Shown here piece by piece: positions 1 to 5,721 of a DNA stretch of 9,576 nt. The DNA comes from Polyangiaceae bacterium (lineage in GTDB: Bacteria; Myxococcota; Polyangia; Polyangiales; Polyangiaceae). The stretch is taken from assembly GCA_025936205.1 (NCBI GenBank), contig JAICTU010000358.1, positions 1 through 9,576 of the forward strand. Reading direction: 5' to 3'. The notes beneath the pieces are model-generated. The model ran no database searches. It saw only the letters and a program-made list of their open reading frames with translations, and was not told where the DNA came from. The first letter of the stretch is position 1. Every line of letters begins with the position of its first letter. The translations under genes and the position numbers were made by a program.

Positions 1-252
1 ACGATCATTCCCAGCCTCGCGCGCGGGGGTCGAGGTTACGCCGTCATCGAGAACGTCGTGACCCACCCGGAGTGCCGCCGGAGGGGTATGGGCAGCGCGG
101 TGTTGGCCGCGGCGGTCGAAGCGTCTTGGGCCGCCAACTGTTACAAGGTCTCGCTCGCCACAGGTTCGCAGCGCCCGTCCACCCTTCGGTTCTACGAGGC
201 GGCGGGCTTTGTGCGAAACGCCCGAAACTTTTTCGAGATGCGGCGCGACTGA
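1..252 (+). CDS. GNAT family N-acetyltransferase, C-terminal part (5' end outside window)
   Basis: An open frame runs in from the left edge and ends at a TGA at 250-252, giving 83 residues. It holds the second half of a GNAT fold. A strand reading VIENVVTHP leads into the acetyl-CoA pyrophosphate loop RRRGMG, which fits the R/QxxGxG/A motif A. A helix follows, then KVSLATG and the FYEAAGF signature of the last strand-helix unit. The ATG-like GTG at 58 lies inside the fold, just before motif A, so it is not the start. GNAT enzymes move acetyl from acetyl-CoA to an amine of a small molecule or protein. The substrate cannot be told from this fragment. The family call is firm; nothing more specific is supported. 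A 41-base gap separates it from the next gene, which appears to have its own promoter. Confidence 0.9.
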   Translation, partial: TIIPSLARGGRGYAVIENVVTHPECRRRGMGSAVLAAAVEASWAANCYKVSLATGSQRPSTLRFYEAAGFVRNARNFFEMRRD

Positions 253-259
253 GCACGAA

Positions 260-287
260 TTCAAACCCGCGCTGTCAATGCTATGCT
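260..287 (+). promoter_or_regulatory. Candidate sigma-70-type promoter placing transcription start at the ATG
   Basis: TTCAAA (260-265) and TATGCT (282-287) are 16 bases apart. The -10 hexamer ends 6 bases before the ATG at 294, so transcription would begin at or next to the start codon. No Shine-Dalgarno sequence lies in the 20 bases upstream. This suggests a leaderless mRNA. It rests on motif match alone. Confidence 0.35.
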
Positions 288-293
288 GCGCGC

Positions 294-980
294 ATGTCGC
301 TCTCACGCTTCTCTCGTCACGTGCTTCGCACCACCGACGTTGTCGCCGCCACCGTGTTCTATGACGCTGTGCTCGGAGAGCGGCGCGACGATATCGTTCC
401 CATCCCGGAGGCCGCACTCTCACGGGGGGCGCGGCCCCTGTGGCTCGGCCACATTGCTGTGAGCGAGCTGGGCGGCGCGCAGGCGGTGGCAAGCCGATTT
501 GTCGAGCGCGGTGCCCTGCGTCTCGGCCCATCCTCGACGGCAGGCGATGTCATCCTGCGAGACCCGGGCGGCGCCATCCTCGCACTCACTGACGCGGGCA
601 CCCCATCCGCTACTGGGGTCGCCTGGTACCAGCTCAACACGCGCGCCCGGGCTGAGGCGATGGCGAACTACGCGGCGCTCTTCGCCTGGTCGTTCACTGA
701 TCCACTCGACCTCGGCGCGCTGGGCCAACATCAGTGCTTCGCCTTTGGCACGGGCGAACCGACCAGCGGGGCGTTCTGTGATGTCGAGGGGCGCCCGGAG
801 GTTCACACTCACTGGCTGTTCTTTTTCGCCGTTCCTTCGCTCGATACCGCGATCGAGCAGGTGCTGAAGCACGGCGGACTGGCGATCGGTCCCACGGAGC
901 TGCCGGATGGCGTTCGGGTGGCGGCGTGCGACGACCCGCAGGGTGCCGCTTTCGGGTTGATCGAGCAACGAGGTGTGTGA
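294..980 (+). CDS. VOC (glyoxalase/bleomycin-resistance/dioxygenase) superfamily protein
   Basis: The product has 228 residues built from two VOC modules. Module one spans about residues 7-102 and contains RTTDVVAATVFYDAVLGE, with a closing strand DVILRDPGGAILAL. Module two spans about 108-225, with WYQLNTRARAEAMANYAALF and the typical ending ACDDPQGAAFGLIE. The FY..lLG helix and the D-P-x-G-A turn recur in both halves, as in tandem VOC proteins that fold into one metal-binding barrel pair. Candidate metal ligands are His9 and the histidines of the EVHTHW segment; the full set cannot be assigned by eye. Family members include hydrolases, isomerases, dioxygenases and drug-binding resistance proteins, so no reaction is assigned. 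The ATG at 294 is the only sensible start: ATGs at 278 and 283 are in other frames, and the frame upstream overlaps the GNAT gene. Confidence 0.85.
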   Translation: MSLSRFSRHVLRTTDVVAATVFYDAVLGERRDDIVPIPEAALSRGARPLWLGHIAVSELGGAQAVASRFVERGALRLGPSSTAGDVILRDPGGAILALTDAGTPSATGVAWYQLNTRARAEAMANYAALFAWSFTDPLDLGALGQHQCFAFGTGEPTSGAFCDVEGRPEVHTHWLFFFAVPSLDTAIEQVLKHGGLAIGPTELPDGVRVAACDDPQGAAFGLIEQRGV

Positions 981-986
981 TGAAGC

Positions 987-1014
987 TCGAGGGGAGCTGG
1001 CGGCTACCCCTCGG
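987..1014 (+). terminator. Hairpin terminator candidate after the VOC gene
   Basis: CGAGGGGAGC (988-997) pairs with GCT (1003-1005) and CCCCTCG (1007-1013) around a TGGCG loop, with one bulged A at 1006. That gives ten pairs, plus a G-T pair at 987/1014. It begins 7 bases past the VOC stop codon. There is no following T run, so it is not a textbook intrinsic terminator. It could instead be an RNA-stabilising or attenuating stem. The rest of the 981-1196 gap shows nothing I can name. Confidence 0.45.
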
Positions 1015-1196
1015 CACTCTCGATGACGACCCGGGCACGAGACGTCCGCCCACGTCTGGGGCGATTCGAAAGCACCATGGTGGGAGATCCAGGATACGTT
1101 GCCGCAAAACAGCGAGGGGGCCTGGTGCCGAGCAGCGAGCGCTGACCCGATTCGGGCCCTCGGGCTTCAGCAACCCCGGCGCTGCACCGTCACATC

Positions 1197-1559
1197 GTGA
1201 TGCGATTTCCCGTCGCTTTCATCGCGTCCTATTTGCTCTTTTTGGCCGCAGGCGCTGGGCTGGGAACGCTGGCGGAGCGCTCATTGTCCGAGGCTCAGCG
1301 GGCGTGGCTGAAAGACGTGCGGGCCGCGTTCTGGCGACAAGGGCGCTGGGCACTGCTGGGAGCCGCAGTGGCAGCACTGGTCGAGTTCCGCTACGGCCTC
1401 GCCGTCCTCGCACTTTCGAATCTCGCGACGTATCTCCGGTTGCACCTTCGGGCTTCCCAGCAGCAGCTGCCCGCGCAATTCCTGTGGCTGAACGCCGCCT
1501 CTGGAGCGGTCGTGTTGGCCTGGCTGATCGGAGTTTTCGTGTGGCTCGGCAGGAGCTGA
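1197..1559 (+). CDS. Small integral membrane protein, unrecognised
   Basis: The product has 119-120 residues: the frame starts GTG (1197) then ATG (1200), and either could be used. I do not recognise a family. It is strongly hydrophobic, with three membrane-spanning stretches. These are about residues 4-25 (FPVAFIASYLLFLAAGAGLG), a long central one at about 50-80 (WALLGAAVAALVEF then LAVLALSNLATYL, possibly two helices) and about 93-117 (LNAASGAVVLAWLIGVFVWL). The loop at about 30-48 is basic and aromatic (RAWLKDVRAAFWRQGRW). A charged Glu-Phe-Arg lies inside the central hydrophobic region. There is no Shine-Dalgarno motif. A TCAC-ATC-GTGA dyad at 1190-1200 covers the start codon. It is separated by more than 200 bases from the VOC gene and more than 300 from the lipoprotein gene, so it is probably monocistronic. 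Confidence 0.6.
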   Translation: MMRFPVAFIASYLLFLAAGAGLGTLAERSLSEAQRAWLKDVRAAFWRQGRWALLGAAVAALVEFRYGLAVLALSNLATYLRLHLRASQQQLPAQFLWLNAASGAVVLAWLIGVFVWLGRS

Positions 1560-1902
1560 ATTCGTGAAACACCACGAGCCGCTCCACTCTGGGCCATGGT
1601 AGGCCGCCTCTCCGGCTGCAATTCTCAGCGGCCATGGTGTGCCGGGTGCAACAGTGGGCTCCGTAGGGCCGAACGGTGGCGGCTCGATGTCGACTCCATC
1701 CCCCACGAAGCCTTCTGTGGCACCGCCCGTGGCCGATGATGCCGGCGGTGGTCCCGCCGCTGCGCTCCCGGCAGCGAGCCGGTCTACCCCTGAGCTCCCC
1801 ACGCGTGTACCATTGTGGTCCGCTCCGCAGCGTCGCTGCGTGGCGTGCCTCACAGGCGGGATGGGGACGACCGTTACCCCTACCGTGACCGGTCCCCCAC
1901 GA
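1560..1902 (+). other. 343-base non-coding gap before the lipoprotein gene
   Basis: No convincing gene is seen. The lipoprotein frame stays open upstream to an ATG at 1639, but those extra residues are Pro/Gly/Ser-rich without a domain, their codons lack the strong G/C third-position bias of the real genes here, and they would bury the signal peptide. Weak structure is present: GGCCGC (1602-1607) faces GCGGCC (1628-1633) across 20 bases, and CGCAGCG-T-CGCTGCG forms a 7-bp dyad at 1826-1840, about 60 bases upstream of the lipoprotein ATG. The latter could be an operator. No promoter could be assigned. Confidence 0.5.
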
Positions 1903-3006
1903 ATGCTACGCCAGCGTGCGTACTGGAGTGTGGGCTCGGCGCTGGTGCTCGCACTTCCGGCTCTAGGATGTCCCCAATTGCTCGACGACAGCTTCATGAC
2001 GGCGACGCCCGATCTGGACGGCCCCCTCGGTCCGCTGTCGAGCGCTGGCGGCGCTGACGCCGGCGGCTCGCCGGGCGTAGCTGGCTCGAGCGCGACAGCT
2101 GGCGCCGCAGCGGTGACCGGCAGCGGCGGAGCTTCCGGTGCCGGCGGCTCCCTCGTGGAATTGCCCGACGCGAGCCAGCCTGCTTGCGTCTGGACACCCT
2201 TCGGCGCACCCGAGCTGCTCAGCGGGCTCGGCCTTGGAGCGACCGCTTCGCAGTGGGGCCCGACGCTCGCACCGGACGCCGCGACGCTGATCCTGTCGAG
2301 CTCGCTGCCGGGCGGCTACGACAACCTGTACCAGGCGACGCGCGGGGACCGAGGGGCGATGTTCTCGGCCGCCATCGCCCTGACGAGCCTGAACACCAGC
2401 GCCAACACTGGCACTCCGTTTCTCAGCTTCGACAGCTCGCGGCTGTACTTCTACTCCGACCGCTCAGGCGGGGTCGGCGCGCGCGATCTCTACGTGTCTA
2501 CCCGCCCCAGCGTGCTCGACACCTTCCAGAGCGCGAGCCTGGTCGGTGGCGTCAACAGCGCGGCCTCGGATCACCTGCCGTGGCTCTCCCCCGACGAGCT
2601 CACGATCTACTTCACCTCAGCTCGCGCGGGCGGCGCGGGCGGCTACGACCTCTGGACGGCGACGCGCGCCACCCGCGATGGCTCCTTCACCAGCCTGAAG
2701 CGCCTCAGCGAGCTCGACACCCCCGGCAACGATGAAGGCGCCACCTTGATGGCGGACGAGCTCACGATCTTTTTCGCTTCCGACCGGGCCGATGGCGCCG
2801 GTGAGCTCGACATCTGGATGAGCACGCGCGCCAGCAAGGCTGATGCGTTTGTCGCGCCCGTCAATCTCACCGTGCTCAACAGTGCCGCCAATGACATGAA
2901 CGCCGCCATCAGCGCCGATGGTCGGGAGCTGTTCTTCTCTTCCGATCGGGGTGCCGGCACGAGCCCGCCGCATCTGCTCTGGCGTTCGATCCGCAGCTGC
3001 CAGTGA
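1903..3006 (+). CDS. PD40 (WD40-like) beta-propeller lipoprotein
   Basis: The product has 367 residues. The ATG at 1903 is chosen because it yields a clean lipoprotein signal: Arg3 and Arg5, a hydrophobic core at about 8-19, then PALGC with Cys23 as the likely lipidated residue. A flexible Gly/Ala/Ser linker follows (about 45-85), of the kind common in myxobacterial surface lipoproteins. The rest holds five PD40-type repeats from about residue 110 to the end. Each reads roughly LSxDxxxIyFxSxRxGGxGxxDLWxxTR; clear copies are SRLYFYSDRSGG, LTIYFTSARAGG, LTIFFASDRADG and RELFFSSDRGAG. These form blades of a propeller like the N-terminal part of TolB or that of OmpA-linked PD40 proteins. The role is probably binding protein or glycan partners at the cell envelope; no catalytic motif is seen. 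Alternative ATGs at 1861 and 1639 are in frame but less likely. Confidence 0.85.
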   Translation: MLRQRAYWSVGSALVLALPALGCPQLLDDSFMTATPDLDGPLGPLSSAGGADAGGSPGVAGSSATAGAAAVTGSGGASGAGGSLVELPDASQPACVWTPFGAPELLSGLGLGATASQWGPTLAPDAATLILSSSLPGGYDNLYQATRGDRGAMFSAAIALTSLNTSANTGTPFLSFDSSRLYFYSDRSGGVGARDLYVSTRPSVLDTFQSASLVGGVNSAASDHLPWLSPDELTIYFTSARAGGAGGYDLWTATRATRDGSFTSLKRLSELDTPGNDEGATLMADELTIFFASDRADGAGELDIWMSTRASKADAFVAPVNLTVLNSAANDMNAAISADGRELFFSSDRGAGTSPPHLLWRSIRSCQ

Positions 3007-3035
3007 GCGGCCGTGCCCTGCCTCGAACGTTGCGC

Positions 3036-3041
3036 TATCCT
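3036..3041 (+). promoter_or_regulatory. -10-like element TATCCT just before an ATG
   Basis: TATCCT ends 8 bases before the ATG at 3050, the spacing expected if transcription starts at or next to the start codon. There is no Shine-Dalgarno sequence in the preceding 20 bases and no good -35 hexamer. It resembles the arrangement at 282-294. This is a motif-based guess. Confidence 0.25.
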
Positions 3042-3049
3042 CCGCCCCG

Positions 3050-3610
3050 ATGCACGTCGCTTTCCAACGCACCGGCACTCGGCGCTATGCGGTCATCGTC
3101 ACCCGCGCTGGCGCGGCAGCTCGAGCGATGGATCCGGCACCCGGTTACGATGACGACATTCCACACGACCTCGTACACTACGTGGTCGAGGCTGAGCTAG
3201 GTCTCACGAACGGTGTCTACGGCCGCGCCGCGCGCCGCGCAGGCACGTTCATCGCAACTTCGCAGCGAGACAGCAGCCCGCGCGAGCGCGCGCGGCATCA
3301 GCGCAAGCAGCAAAAGCGCGAGCGCGCGCTGAGCGCGCAGGATGCGCAGAACGGCAACGAGATGGCGCGCTCCGAACGTCTGGCGGCGCTCAGTGATCTG
3401 AGCTGGCGGCGCCAGCACGGTCAAACGCCGGAGCCCGGGCGGCCAGCGCCATCCCTTCGCTCCGAGGATGCAACGGACGTGGCCCGCGTGGTCGCCCGTC
3501 TGAACGTGCTCGCCCCGCTCTGGCGCGCGCTGCGCGTGGACCAAGCGCTCGTCTTCGAGTGGCCTCATCTCTTGCCGAGTCAGCGCAACTCGCTCGACGA
3601 CGGCTCGTGA
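3050..3610 (+). CDS. Conserved-type protein of unknown function
   Basis: The product has 186 residues with no signal peptide or membrane segment. The N-terminal 65 residues form a compact module. It starts MHVAFQRTGTRRYAVIVTRAG, a beta-hairpin pattern, followed by DPAPGYDDDIPHDLVHYVVE and ELGLTNGVYGRAA. From memory, uncharacterised actinobacterial and myxobacterial proteins share this PGYDDxxPHDxxHxxVExExG pattern; I cannot confirm that without a search. Asp, His and Glu are concentrated there (GYDDDIPHD and VHYVVEAE), which would suit metal binding, but this is inference. Residues about 80-115 are highly charged and basic and may form a coiled coil. The C-terminal 60 residues (DVARVVARLNVLAPLWRALR and onward) look helical. 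The ATG at 3050 is chosen because the frame upstream overlaps the lipoprotein gene. It begins 43 bases after that gene's stop. Confidence 0.7.
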   Translation: MHVAFQRTGTRRYAVIVTRAGAAARAMDPAPGYDDDIPHDLVHYVVEAELGLTNGVYGRAARRAGTFIATSQRDSSPRERARHQRKQQKRERALSAQDAQNGNEMARSERLAALSDLSWRRQHGQTPEPGRPAPSLRSEDATDVARVVARLNVLAPLWRALRVDQALVFEWPHLLPSQRNSLDDGS

Positions 3611-3628
3611 CCGGTCGCGTCACATTTT
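3607..3628 (+). terminator. Weak intrinsic terminator candidate
   Basis: GTGAC (3607-3611) pairs with GTCAC (3619-3623) around a 7-base loop and is followed at once by ATTTT (3624-3628). The stem overlaps the stop codon of the unknown-function gene. Five base pairs is short, but the T run is rare in such GC-rich DNA. Confidence 0.35.
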
Positions 3629-3985
3629 CCGGACGCGGCTCGCTGAGTCATCGATGACCTACTGCGACAGCGCTCGCGACGCGTCGCGCGATGTCGTCAG
3701 TTGCCCTCGGTTGCAGCGCTGAAGCTCGCGATGTGACAGCAAGAAAACAGCTGGTTCGCAGCGATGCCGTGCACCCTGCGCGCCCGTTCTGCCCTGTTGT
3801 GGGTTTGCGCCTCGCAGGTTTTCTGCGAATTGCTCCGCGCTCGTGATGTGTCATCGTGTGACGACGCGTTTTCGAGGCGCTCGGCCCCGCGGAGTCTGCC
3901 GCCCCGCATGGCCCTGCTGCCCTCGCTGGGTGGTCGTGCCGTTTCCCTGCGGTCAGCCCTCGAAGACGAGCTCAGGAGGATCGAC
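3611..3985 (+). promoter_or_regulatory. 375-base leader of the GYF/GNAT/LanC operon, rich in dyads
   Basis: No gene is seen here, although the GYF-gene frame stays open up to 3764. GTCATCGATGAC (3647-3658) and CGCGACGCGTCGCG (3675-3688) are perfect palindromes. A near copy of the first, GTCATCGTGTGAC, lies at 3850-3862. An imperfect direct repeat GCTCG[C/T]GATGTG[A/T]CA occurs at 3724-3738 and 3839-3853. The region is a plausible place for operators and the operon promoter, but I could not assign a -35/-10 pair or a sigma-54 site. Palindromes of this length are expected once or a few times per window by chance. Confidence 0.4.
3974..3979 (+). promoter_or_regulatory. Shine-Dalgarno site fixing the GYF_2 gene start
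   Basis: AGGAGG lies 6 bases before the ATG at 3986, a perfect match at ideal spacing. It decides this start over the upstream in-frame ATG at 3764. Confidence 0.85.
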
Positions 3986-5089
3986 ATGTCACACGACGAA
4001 CTCCCCGAGACCGATCTCACTGCCCCCACAGACGCGAGCGCCGCTGACGAGGCTTCCGCCCACTCTGAACCGAGCTCCGATGCCGCGACGTGGGCATGGG
4101 CCACCGAGCACGGCGCGCCCGAGTGGGCGTCCACCGAGCAGCTCATCTCCTGGCTCGCGCGGGGGGAGCTGCCGCCGCACACGCTGGTGTGGAAGCACGG
4201 TTGGGGCGAATGGTTGCCTGCCATGCAGGTGGCCGAGCTCGCCGCTGCCTTCCCGCGCGTGACCGCGGGCAGCCGGCGTGTTGCACGCGCTGCAGCCAGC
4301 AACATCGAGCCCCCCGCGGTGCCCGTTGCGCACTATCCTCGCCTGCGGCTCCTGGCCAAGGACGTGCTCAGCGAATCACCACTGCCTGCCGCCGCGGCCC
4401 CGCTCGCGCCGGCGCAGGCCGAGCGCCGTGCCTTTCGCGACCGCGATCAGTTGCAGAAGGACCTCGTCACCTCGCAGGTGCCGGCGGCGGCCATGCTCGA
4501 GGCCGCGCGCGCCATGAAGCAACTGGGCGCCCCGATCGCCGGCAGCAGCGCCGAGCGCTGGAGTCGGCTTCAGCTGGGTACCTTCGGCGAACAGCCGCCC
4601 GCCACGACTGCATCGCCCTCCTCGCCGCCGCCCTCGCGGGCCTCCAATACGCTCTCTCCGCACGCGGTGGAGCTCGCGGCTCCCGCAGCTCCGCAGGCCA
4701 TTCCCAGGCAGGCTCCGGCGGAGCCCTCGAAGCGATACGGCCGCTGGCTCGTGGTCGGGGCGCTGGTCGGCAGCGCGCTCGGGCTGATCAACGTCTCTTG
4801 GCCCGAGGCGGGCGACCTCCTGGCGCTCGTTGGCGTGTCGCTGGCCGTACCGCGCGCAGAAGAAGAGCCGGCCACGCCCGTGATCGACACCGCGACGCAC
4901 GCGCTCTCGCCGGCAGACGAGGCCGCCTGCATGGCACCCGCGGAGCCGGAACCGACAGCAAGTACCGTGGAGCGCCAGAGCGAGGAAGCACCCGCCGTAC
5001 TCCGCGTCAACGACCTGCCCGCGCAGCGCCGTCGCACGCTCACCTCCGTCCGCTCCGCAGCGAGCTCGCGCAGCGTTTCGCAGCATTGA
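3986..5089 (+). CDS. GYF_2 (DUF4339)-domain single-pass membrane protein
   Basis: The product has 367 residues. Residues 1-33 are acidic and low-complexity. Residues about 36-90 match the GYF_2/DUF4339 pattern: an opening Trp (WAWATEHG), STEQLISWLARGELPP, TLVWKHGWGEWLPA and a closing VAELAAAF. Such domains resemble the proline-peptide-binding GYF fold and are often joined to membrane segments in bacteria. A long Ala/Pro/Ser-rich region follows (about 110-245). One membrane helix lies at about 254-275 (RWLVVGALVGSALGLINV), and a roughly 95-residue acidic tail ends in a basic Ser/Arg stretch. There is no N-terminal signal peptide, so the GYF domain is probably cytoplasmic and the tail outside the inner membrane; this topology is inferred. 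It is the first gene of the likely operon, 41 bases ahead of the GNAT gene. It may be a scaffold, but the function is unknown. Confidence 0.8.
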   Translation: MSHDELPETDLTAPTDASAADEASAHSEPSSDAATWAWATEHGAPEWASTEQLISWLARGELPPHTLVWKHGWGEWLPAMQVAELAAAFPRVTAGSRRVARAAASNIEPPAVPVAHYPRLRLLAKDVLSESPLPAAAAPLAPAQAERRAFRDRDQLQKDLVTSQVPAAAMLEAARAMKQLGAPIAGSSAERWSRLQLGTFGEQPPATTASPSSPPPSRASNTLSPHAVELAAPAAPQAIPRQAPAEPSKRYGRWLVVGALVGSALGLINVSWPEAGDLLALVGVSLAVPRAEEEPATPVIDTATHALSPADEAACMAPAEPEPTASTVERQSEEAPAVLRVNDLPAQRRRTLTSVRSAASSRSVSQH

Positions 5090-5130
5090 AGCGTCGTGGT
5101 TCGGGCTGCTAAGAAGCCAGTCCCCACACG

Positions 5131-5721
5131 ATGACATTCGAAATTCGCGAGGAGCGGGCGTCCGATCTCGTCGGGTACGCGACGGTCTCGGGCGCCTTCG
5201 AGGTCCGGGAGATCTATAGCGTTTCCGTTCCCAGCCGGGGCCTGGGTGGCATTCACCTGCAAGCTCGCGCCCTGCCGCGTCCTTACGTGAAGGACTACGA
5301 TCTCCAGCCCGAGAATCGTCCCAGCGACTGGCCTTCACAGTTCGACGTCAGCCAGTGGAACGTCCTCTCCGCCTGGCAGGACGGCGTGCGCATCGGAGGA
5401 GCCATCATCGCCTGGGGCAGCTCCGAACTCCGGCGCTTGGCCGCGCGAGAGGACCTCGCCATCCTGTGGGATCTGCGCATTGCCAGCGGAGCCCGCGGTC
5501 GCGGAGTGGGCACCTCACTCTTTCGAGCGGTCGAGGCTTGTGCGGCCTCGCGAGGCGCACAGTGGCTCGAGATTGAAACGCAGAATGTCAACGTGGCGGC
5601 GTGTCGCTTCTACGCGCGTCAGGGTTGCGTGCTGGGCGGAGTCCATCGCTTCGCCTACCCGTTGCTGCCGGAAGAAACGCAGCTGCTCTGGTATAAGTCG
5701 CTCGTCCAAGACCCGGTGTGA
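5131..5721 (+). CDS. GNAT acetyltransferase, streptothricin-acetyltransferase-like
   Basis: The product has 196 residues, a complete GNAT domain. Motif A follows the strand LWDLRIA: RGRGVG at 122-127, the acetyl-CoA pyrophosphate-binding turn. Residues 147-161 read EIETQNVNVAACRFY, followed by GCVLGGVHRFAYP and a closing ETQLLWYKSL. The ETQ-[ND]-x-N-x-x-AC-[KR]-FY signature and the GG-[VF]-[DH] and W-Y ending are hallmarks I associate with streptothricin/nourseothricin acetyltransferases and relatives. The substrate may therefore be a beta-lysine-like or other amine-bearing small molecule, but this is family inference only. The N-terminal 90 residues are longer and more divergent than motif A onward. 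The ATG at 5131 has no good ribosome site. Its stop overlaps the GTG start of the LanC-like gene by 4 bases, implying coupled translation. Confidence 0.85.
   Translation: MTFEIREERASDLVGYATVSGAFEVREIYSVSVPSRGLGGIHLQARALPRPYVKDYDLQPENRPSDWPSQFDVSQWNVLSAWQDGVRIGGAIIAWGSSELRRLAAREDLAILWDLRIASGARGRGVGTSLFRAVEACAASRGAQWLEIETQNVNVAACRFYARQGCVLGGVHRFAYPLLPEETQLLWYKSLVQDPV

Noticed and set aside
1639..1902. N-terminal extension of the lipoprotein from an ATG at 1639
   Set aside because: It would place 88 Pro/Gly/Ser-rich residues before a perfect lipoprotein signal, and third codon positions there are not strongly G/C.
1281..1997. 238-residue open frame on the - strand across the small membrane protein and the gap
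   Set aside because: It is low-complexity and Pro/Gly-rich, with no recognisable domain, and half of it is antisense to a credible membrane protein. Long antisense frames are usual in DNA this rich in G and C.
3675..3688. Perfect 14-base palindrome CGCGACGCGTCGCG as a stand-alone operator
   Set aside because: With about 70% G+C, one or two 14-base palindromes are expected by chance in a window this long. It is kept only as part of the leader cluster.
3764..3985. Upstream start for the GYF_2 gene
   Set aside because: The perfect AGGAGG at 3974-3979 with 6-base spacing fixes the start at 3986, and the upstream residues show no domain.
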